From NCBI GenBank assembly GCA_951799405.1, contig OX637335.1:22634342-22698341 (forward strand): DNA of 64,000 nt, given 5' to 3'. The position numbers and the translations under genes were made by a program. The stretch is from Agapetus fuscipes (taxonomy: Eukaryota > Arthropoda > Insecta > Trichoptera > Glossosomatidae). Numbering within the stretch: the stretch's first letter is position 1; each line of letters opens with the position of its first letter. The notes beneath the pieces were generated by a model. It was not told where the DNA came from and made no database searches. It saw only the letters and a list, made by a program, of their open reading frames with translations. Of the stretch, positions 1-10,186 are shown piece by piece.

Positions 1-177
1 TTCAGGGAAGGTCGGCAAGAGTTGCAGGGCTTATGTTCATTTGAGATTGGGTTTTTATATTGTAGGTCCACATGCGGCATGTGTTAGCGCGAAATTATAC
101 ATGTCTGCTTGTGGGAATGCATTTAATATAAATCTTAAATGATATATATTTTTGCAGCTTAGATTAGATTAGATTAG
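1..177 (+). mobile_element. S1 retroposon, 5' part cut by window edge
   Basis: Starts inside the conserved ttcagggaaggtcggcaaga block and runs through ggtccacatgcggcatgtg and gtctgcttgtggga to a (TTAGA)n tail at 157-177. About two thirds of a copy of the most abundant family in this window. Confidence 0.85.
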
Positions 178-1050
178 AAAATGATGGACCAATTTCACAT
201 AGCGCCTTTTATTGGCACTAGCCTCACCATGCCAATCGGTTAAGCGATTCGAGCAAATACTTTTCCATCTCATTTGTAAAAGTTAAAGATATTCGTTTTT
301 CAACCATCTTAGTATTCAGAACCTCAATTCTAATAATCGTAATTATTGTTATCACTTTTAATGTTGATGATTGACGCAAAAGAATAAAAAAATAATGGTA
401 GACAAAGCTGTCCAGAATTTGATCATTACCTTTTTCATCAGTACCTCTCAATTACACAGTTGGCTATAAACTTTTGTCGAGGCACTCGTATCCTTAACAA
501 CTTAACTTTCGACAACTTTTTTTTTTCGTTTTCTAGCATTGTTGCCATTCCACTTCATTCAGAGCCTCGTACAACCACAGTAAAGTTCCTGTTTTACTCT
601 CCATTGTGTCCTGTCCTAATGCGACTGGATCAGAACTCACCGCACTCTCTCATATCCTACACAGAAATGACACCCTATACCAGGAGTGCCGAACAAGCGG
701 CCCCTCACAAACACTGGTTACTTTAGAGACTTAAAAAAAAAAAAATAGTCTAAACTTTTTTCATGTTTTTGCTTGCCATCGTCGCAGGAGTAATGCTAGT
801 CTTCTTTGTGTCGTTTCAATTATTGTGTATTTACAATTAAAGCAAGTAAACTATTTTGAACACAATACCCTTTTGAGGTAGAAAAACGCATTTCTGCTGG
901 AGTTATATCGAGTTTGCAGTTACCAAGACAGGTTATAGACTAGTTGAGTTCTTGAGCCTACGAAGGACACTTGCACTAGTTGTATAATTTTCCAGGAATC
1001 CCAAGTCTCATATTATGCTCTATAGCTCCAGACGGTGCTACATAACGCTG
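178..1050. other. Unassigned intronic sequence
   Basis: No gene, splice-bounded exon or repeat shared with the rest of the window was recognised. Short open frames at 224-451 and 460-726 have no recognisable motif and ordinary AT-rich intron composition. Confidence 0.5.
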
Positions 1051-1054
1051 CTGA

Positions 1055-1344
1055 AAACGCTACTAAGCTACACATGTAGTGTAACTTCTTGCCGCGTTTA
1101 ACTCGAAGGGTTCGCACGTGTCGATTGGAACCTATTTATTTTTTCAATTAAGGAGGCCGGCTTTTCGCCAACCATTTTAGTGGAAGAGCTTTAATTTATT
1201 GTGAAGGCTGACTAAGCCTTGCCGGTATTTTATTTTGGGTTTGAAATAAACACCGAAACGGGAAAGCCATCGGTGAGATTCGAGCCCAAGCTCTCTGCGT
1301 TGAATGCAAGCACTCTGAGCACCAACTGAGCTATCGACCGGACT
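1055..1344 (-). mobile_element. S3 tRNA-derived SINE, near full length
   Basis: On the minus strand the copy begins with the tRNA-like head (gatagctcagttggtgct, B-box-like ggctcgaatctcac). It continues with the body landmarks ccgtttcggtgtttatttca and taccggcaaggct, and ends with the family terminus tagcttagtagcg. The internal pol III A- and B-box-like motifs identify it as a tRNA-derived SINE. The body is diverged and partly deleted. Confidence 0.8.
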
Positions 1345-1375
1345 ATGCACTGAGTCATAATCAGTCTTCAAGTCG

Positions 1376-2262
1376 ACAAAAAGCGTGAATGGTAGTCAAC
1401 GTCTTGAGCATATTTCCATTTCTTCTTTAATATTTGGCTCAAGGAAAGTATCAGATCAGTCGTGTTCCAGTTTCTTCTGAATGATTCTTCTTACACTTCG
1501 CGACCGGAAAAAGGATTTTTTTTTTTAATTGAGTGCATTTTTGCACCCCTCCTCCCACGGCCGTCGACGTTTTTTTTGTGACCTTTGCGGCCCCTAACGT
1601 GGTACAAACCAGATCATTTGGCCCGTCATATCTGATTTTGACATGCCTGCCCTAAACTATCCACACACGCAGCGTTTTTCCTGTCTTTGATTTCCACGTC
1701 TCATGGACTGTCACAACTGTCAATTCCAACTTTTTGACATGGTCTCTTAAATACCGGAATATCCCGGAAAAAAGGAAAAAAAACTTAATATAAGACCTTT
1801 GTTGAAATTAGAGATTTTTCCTTTGTTATCTGTCAGTTTTCTTTTTATAAGAATCATCGTTTATTTTTGGAAGATATCTTGCAAATAATTATTATTTATC
1901 CATTAATAGAGATCACTTCCCTCTTGAATTTTTCCAAAAGGATTCTTAAGGATCAAAGGTTCTTAAAAATTTCATAAATAATGATTTGTTTTTTTTTTAT
2001 TCAGGTGAACTAGAAGTAAATTATTAGGTTATCTATTATGTAGTAAGATGTAATAACACATTATTAAAAAAAAAAAAAAAAATTTGAAAAGCGAAAACAA
2101 TTTTTTTTTTAGATACTGTTGCAATTAAATATTAAAGCTCAAGAAGTAAAAAAAAAAACATATAACATGTTATTGAAAAATCTATTCTCTATTGTTTATG
2201 AAATCGTGTACAAAATATTGTTATTTTTTAAAAACTTCAATTGTATAATCATTTCTAAGTAA
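1376..2262. other. AT-rich unassigned sequence
   Basis: Contains poly-A/T runs (for example 2063-2082) but no coding signal or recognised repeat. Nothing further supported. Confidence 0.5.
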
Positions 2263-2265
2263 CAT

Positions 2266-2588
2266 ACATGGTAGAGTGCTTGCATTCTACCCCGTGAGCT
2301 CGGGTTCGAATCCCACCGAGGAGGGTATCAGAAATGATTTCCTATTTCGGTGTTTATTTCAAACCCCATAATAAAATACCGGCAAGGTTTACCCAGCCTT
2401 CACAAGAAATGAGTACCAGCCCTCTCGGGAGCTGGGAAACCCCCACTTCAACTGAAGTGGTTGGCGTAAGGCCGGCCCCCTTACCTGTAAAAATAAATAG
2501 GTTCAACTCGCCACATGCGACCCCTTCGGGGATAGCGCGGCAAGAAGTTACACTATATGTGTAGCTTAGTTGCGTTTTTGCGTTTTGC
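2266..2588 (+). mobile_element. S3 tRNA-derived SINE, full body
   Basis: Head gtagagtgcttgcattctac and gggttcgaatcccaccgagg, body tttcggtgtttatttcaaac, gggagctgggaaacccccac and aggccggcccccttacctgt, terminus tatatgtgtagcttagttgcg. One of the better preserved copies, useful as the within-window reference. The extreme 5' end of the head is missing or diverged. Confidence 0.88.
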
Positions 2589-2631
2589 GTATACCTTTCT
2601 TATTTTTTCGCCAATGTAAAAACATTTCGGT

Positions 2632-2830
2632 GCTATGGCCACGGCGGTCTAGACGCTTGTTGAGCTAGCGTATTTGGTTCAGATAACGTTGGTTCGAGCC
2701 ACGGCTGGCCCCTTTGACCATAACATTGACCCTGTTTCAGATGTCGTTGCATACACACAAGCTTCTGCTTTCGCATGAAGACAACTGGCCAGGCAAAATA
2801 GGTTGGTGAATTGCAATCCTCTTCACAAAT
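2632..2830 (+). mobile_element. S4 SINE (class II tRNA-like head)
   Basis: Starts ggtgctatggccacggcggt, has a B-box-like gttggttcgagccacg and continues ctttgaccataacattgacc. It ends with aaataggttggtgaattgca. Other copies at 13062, 17368 and 48625 share this order. The spacing between the A-box-like tatggcc and the B-box suggests a tRNA with a long variable arm (Leu/Ser type); this is inference. Confidence 0.72.
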
Positions 2831-3507
2831 TTATTATTTAAAAATTAAAATTAAAATATATTTCTGGAAAAGAAATCTGCTAGTAAGTATGCATATTGGA
2901 ATTATAGATGCAATTCACAAACTTATATTGCACTATTTGCAAAGATTTTTCACTTAAAAGAAATACAAAATTTCCATTTTAAACTCACAAAAAGTTTGCT
3001 AGTTTCTGACTTGCAGAACTAGCGTTTTGCAGTGGATCCAAGGAAAAGTTACGTATTATGAACAAAGGGGAATTTTATACAACCAAACTTTTTGTAAAGA
3101 AAAACAGTCTAAGTGAAATTTAAATTCACGTAAAACATTAAAAGTTACAAAAAAATCACATGAGTATTTTAATTAAGCATTGCGAAGGTTTCTTACAAAA
3201 ATATCATCAAAATATGAATTCAAGGCTTAAGTGCATAATTTCTGCCCAGTTATAACACATGACAATGTCTTAAAATAATGTCTTTTTCATTTAAAATTCG
3301 GCAATTTAACGATCACAAGATTTATGTTGCATGCGTACTCTGTTCGGACTGGTTCGGGCATGATACGCACGCAGCAATGTTGCCACCTTTCTAGAAACAT
3401 TTTTAAATTCGCACGAGTTTGATTTGTACACAATGCAACTGTGTAGTTCTGTGTTCTCTTACTTACTAAGGACCATTTTCGTAAGTAAGTTGAAACAGAT
3501 ATATATG

Positions 3508-3590
3508 TCTACTGTAACTGTAACTCTGTCGCCATTCTGCTAGTGGTAGCCAAAGCATCTGCAGAGCTGATTTTTTTAGTTATAATAATT
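3508..3590 (-). mobile_element. LINE C-terminal fragment (family ending ..QLCRGSGYP)
   Basis: Homologous to 9352-9480 and 31735-31870. On the minus strand it carries the end of a LINE coding region up to the stop at 3540-3542. This copy is the most diverged of the three, and the upstream part is replaced by unrelated sequence. Confidence 0.55.
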
Positions 3591-3707
3591 TTAGTCCACA
3601 GATAAGTCAAGGGAAATCATCAACTATTTTTTTTTCGAAAGTTAAATTGTTATTATAATAATAATAAACCTTTATTCCAGCCTAGTTACGCGGATGGTGC
3701 AATACGT

Positions 3708-3966
3708 CTTATCTTAATCTAAGTTGCAAAGATATGTATCATTTGAGATTCATATTAAATGCATTCCCACAAGCAGACACGCATAATTTCGCGCTCACAC
3801 ATAGCGCATGTGGACCTTCAATATAAAAAAAAACCCAATCTCAAATGAACATAAGCCCTGCAACTCTTGCCGACCTTCCCTGAAACAGGGGTGACATTGG
3901 CACAGTGAGCCATTTTTTACAGTATGGGTGGTCAGCCTCATACCAACGTATAAGTCAGGAAATTCA
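3708..3966 (-). mobile_element. S1 retroposon, full length with 11 bp target duplication
   Basis: On the minus strand it runs from tgacttatacgttggtatga to the tail rich in TTAGA/TAAGA. The 11 bp GTGCAATACGT occurs perfectly at 3697-3707 and 3967-3977, flanking the element. It therefore moved as a standalone ~259 bp unit, not as part of a longer LINE. Confidence 0.92.
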
Positions 3967-3977
3967 GTGCAATACGT

Positions 3978-4380
3978 GACTAGCCATATTATGAAGAATC
4001 ACATTCTACACAAGTAATAAGAGATCCCATGATACTATCTGTCCTTGGGTCTCATCTCCTCCCCCTTAGGCCAGTTTTTCACTAATCCCTTACTTAATCA
4101 ACCCAAGGGCGGCGCCCCCGGCCTACTCTCGCCGTTCTCTTTTTGTATCGCACGTTTTTTCGGCACATCTTCACTGGATTAGAATAATGGCCGCTTATAT
4201 ACAGATTTGCAGCGTCATTTGTTACACAGAGCCTCGCGATTAAACATGCTTAAATTGCCCGGAATTATTCGCGCAAGTTAGCACTATCGTTTCCGGCTCA
4301 GCAAATTATTTTACGAGATGACAAAATAAAAACTAATTTCTTTCTTTATAAAACTTTAAAGAGTTAAGTATTTTTTTTTT
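3978..4380. other. Unassigned sequence
   Basis: A short GC-richer stretch near 4090-4140 (ggcggcgcccccggcctact) has no open reading frame or splice context that I can support. Confidence 0.4.
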
Positions 4381-4383
4381 ATA

Positions 4384-4712
4384 AAACACTGTTTTTATTT
4401 CACTCGTTTATTTATAGATAAATTTACAAACGTTTTCGGTCTATATATCTTGTTTCAAAATACCTAATGATGGTCTATATAAACCTAGAACTTTGTAAAT
4501 TCATCTATAAATAAACTAGTGAAATAAAAACAGTGTTTCAGAACAAATATTACTTTAATCTTTAAAATTTTATAAACAATGAATTATATCAGTGTCAATA
4601 CACAAACCATAAAAAATATAAAAACGAATTCGTTTTTGATTACTATGAAAAATCTTTTTATCTTTTTAGATGAATGATTACAAAGTGAATGCTTCTGCAA
4701 TCAATATTAATT
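4384..4712 (+). mobile_element. Penelope-like element fragment with large inverted repeat
   Basis: Positions 4384-4430 and 4492-4538 form ~47 bp inverted arms (aaacactgtttttatttcac and its complement) around a ~60 bp loop. The loop carries a degenerate hammerhead-like core (cctaatgatggtctatataa then acctagaac; family form CTGATGATGG-stem-CCGAAAAC). The 3' part, atgattacaaagtgaatgct then tctgcaatcaata, is shared with the insertion at 10353-10532. Hammerhead-type motifs in terminal repeats are known for Penelope-like retroelements. No reverse transcriptase is present here. Confidence 0.5.
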
Positions 4713-4714
4713 TT

Positions 4715-5296
4715 ACGTTTTGTTACTTTTAAAAAAATAAGATAAGAGATTTTAGATTTTAAACTGATATTGAAAGACACTTACTTGTGATTAGTCATTA
4801 TCGAGATAAAAAAAGAAAATAAATCGTATCAGACAATTTTTGGAATAATATTGTTTTTCTCGTGTTCTGTTTGCTTAGAAATTTGTTGTATAAAATGAAA
4901 AGCGTCTATCAATGATTTTCTTTCAAGGAAAATTAGTTCAATTGTGTCCTGTTGATAGCTCAGTTGGTAGAGTGTTTGCTATATGTGTAGATTAGTTTTA
5001 AAAAAAGTCTTCTGTTGACATCAGATCAAGCGAATGCTTTAAGCTCTTGTAACATATGGGTGCTACGCCCTTATAAAATACATGCTCAAAAGTGTCTTTG
5101 GAATGGAAATATGCAAAAATGATCGAAGAAAAAACATACCTTATTAAACCAAAACATTTTCTCTTTTACCTATATTTTTTTTTCGCGAAACCATTCGGGA
5201 AGATGTGTGATATTGTGTATGCTGTGAATATCATTAAGCCTCTTACCACTACGAGTGTACCGATAGTTTATAGAGCTCATTAGGTAGATGTACCTA
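4715..5296. other. AT-rich unassigned sequence
   Basis: A short tRNA-head remnant (gatagctcagttggtagagt, near 4953-4974) resembles the S3 SINE head but is not followed by the S3 body. Nothing else is recognisable. Confidence 0.4.
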
Positions 5297-5297
5297 T

Positions 5298-5353
5298 ACC
5301 CGTAGTAATTTCACAATACTCGAAGTATTGTGAAAAAAACTCGTACTACGGGT
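5298..5353. repeat. Palindromic hairpin, 56 bp
   Basis: acccgtagtaatttcacaat pairs with the complement ending tactacgggt. The central segment caatactcgaagtattg is itself a perfect palindrome. Likely a decayed hairpin MITE or a hairpin terminus; no second copy was noticed. Confidence 0.6.
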
Positions 5354-5355
5354 AA

Positions 5356-6210
5356 AGCTGGTAAGTAATCACCTGCTTGTTTTTTCATTTTTTTGTTTAA
5401 GATTATTGATTAGCCCCATTAGGAAGATGAAATGTATGCCTGCCGTATAATTTTTAGTAGATAAGCGATTAGAAAGAAAAAATCTACGAAATTTGATATT
5501 GGATCACGTAACGAATTCGAACTTTTTTTCGACAGATTTAAAACTATATTTCGTAAGTTTTAAAACTATATTAAGTATTTTTTTTTTGCTGCTTTATTAT
5601 ATATTGTTTATTTATTTTTCATCGGAAAATGTGTGTAATTAAAAATATACCTCAGGCGTTTCTGATTCCTTACCAACCTTACTTGTGAAAATAAATAATT
5701 TCATCGACAATGCTACAATTAGTATGGAGATAAGACCTAGGCCCGGTATTTTCATCGTTAGCGTATGTGACTTTAAACTAATAAAAAAACACCCAAAAAA
5801 TTGACATAATTTCGTTTTATTCATTCAGTATAAAGTCGCTATGCTAACGGCAAAAATACGGGGCCTTAGATGCGTAAAGAATATGAAAAAATAAACAAAC
5901 AAAAAAATTCTTCACCCTGCTAGGATACTACCTATATTTTTTTGCATGAAATCTTTATTTTCTCCTTGAAAACTTACAAGTTATTCACCGTCATTAGTGT
6001 GACTTCTCACTCAGCAGTTTTCCGTCAAGTTTTCCCTGTTAAGTTTGTGTGCTTCCTTTTTTCTTGTACTCAGTCCTGCCCCACCACACCCCGGGTACGT
6101 GTCTCTACTCGTAGTTCATCACACACTTATTCCAATGATTGACAACGCTCTTAGCCGAAGAGTCAGCATATTCTTGAGTGCTTTTCCAACTAGGATATCA
6201 TACAAAAGAT
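5356..6210. other. AT-rich unassigned sequence
   Basis: Several 60-75 codon open frames occur, but none has a recognisable motif, splice context or exon-like composition. Confidence 0.45.
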
Positions 6211-6212
6211 CT

Positions 6213-6748
6213 CATGATAGAACGACACAGGACAGAACGACACATGACAAAACGTCAATATGACAAAACATCACAGTAAAGTACATCACAATGACAAATC
6301 ATCAACTGACAAAATATCACATACCTAAAACAGAACATGCCATAAAGGTGACACGAAAAAACATTGTTTTAGTGATATATTTTCTGTGCTATTTTGTTGT
6401 TTCAATTCTTTAACTTGTAGGATGGTATGAGTCTGACTACCCATACTTTAAAAAACGGTTCACTTTGCCAATGTCACCCTTGTTTCAGGAAAGGTCGGCA
6501 AGATTTTCAGTTTTGTTGTTCATTTGAGATTTGGGTTTTTATATTGTAGGTCCACATGCGGCATGTGTGGGCGTGAACTTTTACGTGTCTGCTCATAAGA
6601 ATGCATTTCATATGAATCTCCAATGTAATATATCTATGCAACTTAGATTATAGATGTACTCTCAATGTGATGTTCTGTCATTGTGATGTTCTCTTATGTG
6701 TTGTTCTGTCATGTGTCATTTTGTCACTGTGCTGTTATTTCCTGTCGC
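6213..6748. mobile_element. Foldback element FB-B, locus 1 (15 bp repeat arms, S1 nested inside)
   Basis: Left arm 6213-6360 consists of head-to-tail repeats of roughly gacagaacgacacat and gacaaaacatcacat. Right arm 6660-6748 holds the reverse complement (atgtgttgttctgtcatgtg, ctgtcactgtgctg). An S1 copy (6408-6655) sits between the arms. The internal segment acatacctaaaacagaacat is shared with the locus at 41760-42813, confirming one family. Known analogue: foldback elements of Drosophila have long inverted termini made of short tandem repeats. No transposase is encoded. Confidence 0.75.
6408..6655 (+). mobile_element. S1 retroposon nested in foldback element
   Basis: Head ggtatgagtctgactaccca to the truncated tail caacttagattatag. 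It lies between the two arms of the surrounding foldback element. It either inserted there later or was carried in the loop. Confidence 0.85.
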
Positions 6749-7242
6749 CCATTTAAAATGCTTCCGTGAAGAAAGCCCTAGATAAAGACGACTGGATGAC
6801 GAGGAGAAGCTCTTTGTTCAGCGCTGTTCTCAAGTGCATAATAAAGAATGCTTGGAAGTCCGATGTACGTCATGTATAAAAACTTCCATCAGTTCTCTTC
6901 AGCAGGGGCGTGAATTCCATGCAGGCATATGCGCCTAATAGGTAGGCAATATACGGTAAAAAAACGCGTTTAGGCTTGATATTAAGATTTACAATACAAA
7001 ATGTAATCTCAATTAGAGCCATCGTTAGCACTTCAGTCAATATCAAATGAGCTATTTCACAGGAATGGGAGAAGTTATTTATTCTGAAATGTATTTGCCT
7101 ATACCCTATGCACTCGCCTGCTCTTTAGTGATAGTGATCTATCAGATATCGGTTCTACTCAGAGACAGAAGTCTATCAGGAATATCAATTCTATGTAGAG
7201 AAAAAAGTTTTTCTAAGAAAGCCTTATTCAAAGACAGAAGTC

Positions 7243-7490
7243 TATAATCTTAGTTGTAAACATTTATTAACATTTAAAGTTCATTTTAAATACATGCCCA
7301 CAAACAAACACTTGTTCTTTGTTAAGTTCACGCTTACTAATGCTGTATGTGCACTTATGAATTAAAATCCTACTTCAAATGAACATATTCCCTGCAAATT
7401 TTTGTACCTGAAACAGGCGGGGACATTGGCAAAGTGAACCATTTTTTACAGTATCTTTGGCCAGCCTCATACAAACCTTTAAGTCAAGGA
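7243..7490 (-). mobile_element. S1 retroposon, diverged full-length copy
   Basis: Minus-strand copy ending at the family start (cctttaagtcaagg on the plus strand). Internal landmarks gacattggcaaagtgaacca and cacaaacaaacacttg are recognisable despite many substitutions. Confidence 0.82.
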
Positions 7491-7569
7491 ATCCTACAAG
7501 ATATTCTGAAAATGTCAACAATCTAAGATAAGACAAAATTTGTATAGCGCCTTAAGTTCCGATTGTACG

Positions 7570-7700
7570 AATTATGTATTACAAATGTTACAGTGTATTG
7601 AATTATGTATTACAAATGTTACAGTGTATTGAATTATGTATTACAAATGTTACAGTGTATTGAGTTATGTATTACAAATGTTACAGTGTATTGAATTATG
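7570..7700 (+). repeat. 31 bp tandem repeat, 4.2 copies
   Basis: The unit aattatgtattacaaatgtt followed by acagtgtattg repeats at 7570, 7601, 7632 and 7663, with a partial fifth. Copies differ by a single base (one aattatg to agttatg), so the array is young. Confidence 0.95.
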
Positions 7701-8110
7701 AATGTTTCCCAAGTTGCAAAGCAATTGCACGAGCAACCATCTCATCGTTTGTACACTGCCTAAGGGTTGATAGTTTAAAGAGAAAAAATATATATACATA
7801 AATCCATACATAATCTACGATCGTCTTTGACGTTCTGTTTCATTTTGCATAACAATCTGGCTCAAATTGAATACCGTCTGAGGGCATTTTTTTGATCCAT
7901 TTTCTCATCCCTTGTCTGCTTATTATGTTTTGAGATTCCCCGAGAGTCCGCGCCGGATCAAGTCAAGGGAGGGTCGTTAGGTCCGTTTATATAAAACACA
8001 CCCCTCGCAAATCTCCAAGGGTCCCTGTACACTATATTATACCACATAGGTACGTAGTTACACACTTTGTTTATGTATTTGTTTGAAACGTGAATTATAT
8101 TATGACAATT

Positions 8111-8261
8111 ATGAGACGGTAATAATTTTTAATTTTCTGGTTGATGAAAAAGGTTGCTTTTGTTTTTTCATCTTTATTCTTCTCGTCTTATCTTCTTTTA
8201 TCTCCTTCTCTATATTCTTACATTTTCTTTTTCTTCTACCTCTAATATATAAAATCAAACG
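8111..8261 (+). repeat. Left 151 bp direct repeat flanking an S1/LINE insertion
   Basis: atgagacggtaat through the pyrimidine-rich tract to ctaatatataaaatcaaacg is repeated at 8643-8794 with modest divergence. The sequence between them is exactly one LINE/S1 3' end. See the findings for the long target-duplication interpretation. Confidence 0.85.
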
Positions 8262-8642
8262 TGGCGGCAAATATGGCGGCTAGGGTTTATTAAAGTGAAA
8301 TTGATTTTGTGTTTTAGTTTTTTTTGATGTCCATGTATAATGTATATATTATTATTTATTTATTTAAAAAATGTAATTTGTCATGTATGTTCCTTGACTT
8401 ATAGGTTGGTATTCGGCTGACCACCCATACTGTAAAAAATGGTTCACTTTGTCAATGTCACCCCTGTTTCAGGGAAGGTCGGCAAGAGTTGCAGGGCTTA
8501 TGTTCATTTGAGATTGGGTTTTTTATACTGTAGGTCCACATGCGGCATGTGTGAGCGCGAAATTATGCGTGTCTGCTTGTGGGAATGCATTTAATATGAA
8601 TCTCAAATCACACATATCTTTGCAGCTTAGATTTAGATTTAG
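8262..8642 (+). mobile_element. 5'-truncated LINE 3' end including an S1 unit
   Basis: Begins tggcggcaaatatggcggct, equivalent to the last codons and stop of the LINE seen at 25340, 57040 and 60951. It continues through ~120 bp of 3' UTR (tttttgatgtccatgtataa) and then the complete S1 unit from 8393 to a TTTAGA tail. It is flanked by 151 bp direct repeats. No intact coding region remains. Confidence 0.85.
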
Positions 8643-8794
8643 ATGAGACGGTAATATATTTTTATTTTCTTGTTGATGAAAAAGGTTGCTTTTGTTTTTT
8701 CATCTTTATTCTTCTCTTCTTATCTTCTTCTTTCTTCTTCTCTATATTCTTATCTTTTTCTTCTTCTTCTATCTCTAATATATAAAATCAAACG
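8643..8794 (+). repeat. Right 152 bp direct repeat flanking the S1/LINE insertion
   Basis: Second copy of 8111-8261. Unlike the left copy, it reads on into the Helitron-like element, as expected if the retroposon landed about 30 bp inside that element. Confidence 0.85.
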
Positions 8795-9093
8795 GTTGTA
8801 TGTATGTATGTTTGTCCTATATGGACTCCTAAACTATTGAACAGATTGTGATGAAACTTACATGAGTAATTCTTTACATGCCAACTTAGTCTTCTGTATA
8901 AAAAAACTGGAGCGATAAAGCAAACGAAAGCAGAAATATGCTAAATATATTTCAGGGGAATTTTTAGGCTAAAAGAAGTGAGCCAGGACACACCACGGTA
9001 GAGACACATGTGTAGAGATGCTGGCCACCTCTAACAGAATGGCGGCATGATAACAGTACCAGACGAGCCACCACAAGGGGTGGCAAGGTCCAG
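8772..9093 (+). mobile_element. Non-autonomous Helitron-like element
   Basis: Starts with TC (tctctaatatataaaatcaa), then gttgtatgtatgtatgtttgtcc and tggactcctaaactattgaa. These 5' features are common to arthropod Helitrons. Near the 3' end a hairpin with 6 bp stem (gccacc/ggtggc, around 9068-9085) precedes aaggtccagttag, close to the expected CTRR terminus. No Rep/helicase coding is present. Boundaries are inferred. Confidence 0.55.
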
Positions 9094-9247
9094 TTAGTAA
9101 TAAATAAAAATTTAGCGACGAATTGAGTCACCGTCTCTTTCTGTTTGAAGATTTTCTGAATTCATTTTTACTTATACGAGTAGATTTGTTTTCTTTGTGC
9201 ATATGTTTTCCATAATGATATTTTCATATTTTTGAGCATTCTTCTAG

Positions 9248-9340
9248 CTTGGAGCTTGGAAATTCCCAATTAAACTGAAATGATTGGCGAAAAGCCGGAC
9301 TTCTTATCGGTAAAAATAAAGAAGCTCCGCACGCCACTTT
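9248..9340 (+). mobile_element. S3 SINE fragment (3' body)
   Basis: gcttggaaattcccaattaa, gattggcgaaaagccggact and cggtaaaaataaagaagctc match the S3 body in order. The head and terminus are absent. Confidence 0.6.
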
Positions 9341-9351
9341 CAAGATATTAT

Positions 9352-9480
9352 GCTGTAGCCGTAACTCTGTCGCCATGTCGCTAGGGGTGGCCAGAGCCTC
9401 TGCAGAGCTGCCTCCATCTCTTCCTATCCTTACATATCTCTTTCAATTCATTCCTATCCAGCCCCTTTTTTATAGATCTC
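9352..9480 (-). mobile_element. LINE C-terminal fragment (..ICKDRKRWRQLCRGSGHP stop)
   Basis: Minus-strand translation ends NELKEICKDRKRWRQLCRGS then GHP and a stop at 9381-9383. The CKDRK-WR motif is the same as at the C-terminus of the LINE associated with S1, so the two families are related. Only the last ~25 codons and a little 3' UTR are present. Confidence 0.7.
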
Positions 9481-10180
9481 CTTCATTTACATTCACTCTG
9501 TATGCCCGATTATTTCACGAATCTGATCCAGCCATTATTTTCTCGGTGGTTATAGTTAAGAAAAATAAATACCTTCAATACTAAAACTGGGAAACTTTCA
9601 GGACGCCGATAAACATCATACATTTTTATTTCCTGTATATTTTTCAACTCAAATATATAAACATCTTGATGATATTAATTTGAGTCCAATAGAAATATTT
9701 TTACGGTTGAATATTTACTTTCAAATTCATTTCGTTGCCTGCGGGGGCATCGTTTCCCCCGTCTTTCCTTTTGGGGGACCTCCCTCGGTTTTCCACCACC
9801 CCCTCCTCAACCACCCTACACCCCACCCTTCCCGCCAAGCTCCATCCACCGTGAAATGTCTTCACACTCAAAAAAGAAACGGAAAAGACACATAAAAGTA
9901 ATAATTGGAAAAGTAATGAACTTAAAAAATAAAAGTAATGCCATTAAAAGTAAATTTACAAGTTGGATTGTTCTCTCACAATCTGCGGCGTGATTCCGGA
10001 TTGAATTACACGAGTTTATATTTCATTTATGTATCTGTAATGTTGATTTGTAATGTTGGCGGCTTATTCATTCATAATTTTATGTCATATTTTTTTGTAT
10101 AGGCAGCTGTTGACTTTTGTTGTATTGATTTATTTTTAAGGTTTAGTTGTTTTATATATCCAAATGTTATTTATTATTTG
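9480..10180. other. Unassigned sequence
   Basis: Includes a C-rich stretch 9738-9850 (ccctcctcaaccaccctaca) without exon signals. No repeat was recognised. Confidence 0.45.
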
Positions 10181-10186
10181 TATTCA

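Noticed and set aside
157..177. (TTAGA)n as telomeric repeat
   Set aside because: Found only as the 3' tail of S1 copies and differs from the insect TTAGG telomere unit.
2266..2340. tRNA genes: many tRNA-like segments with A and B boxes (also 28888, 55135, 38200, 62000)
   Set aside because: Each is followed by a conserved non-tRNA body found at many sites, anticodon stems are imperfect, and no terminator follows; they are SINE heads.
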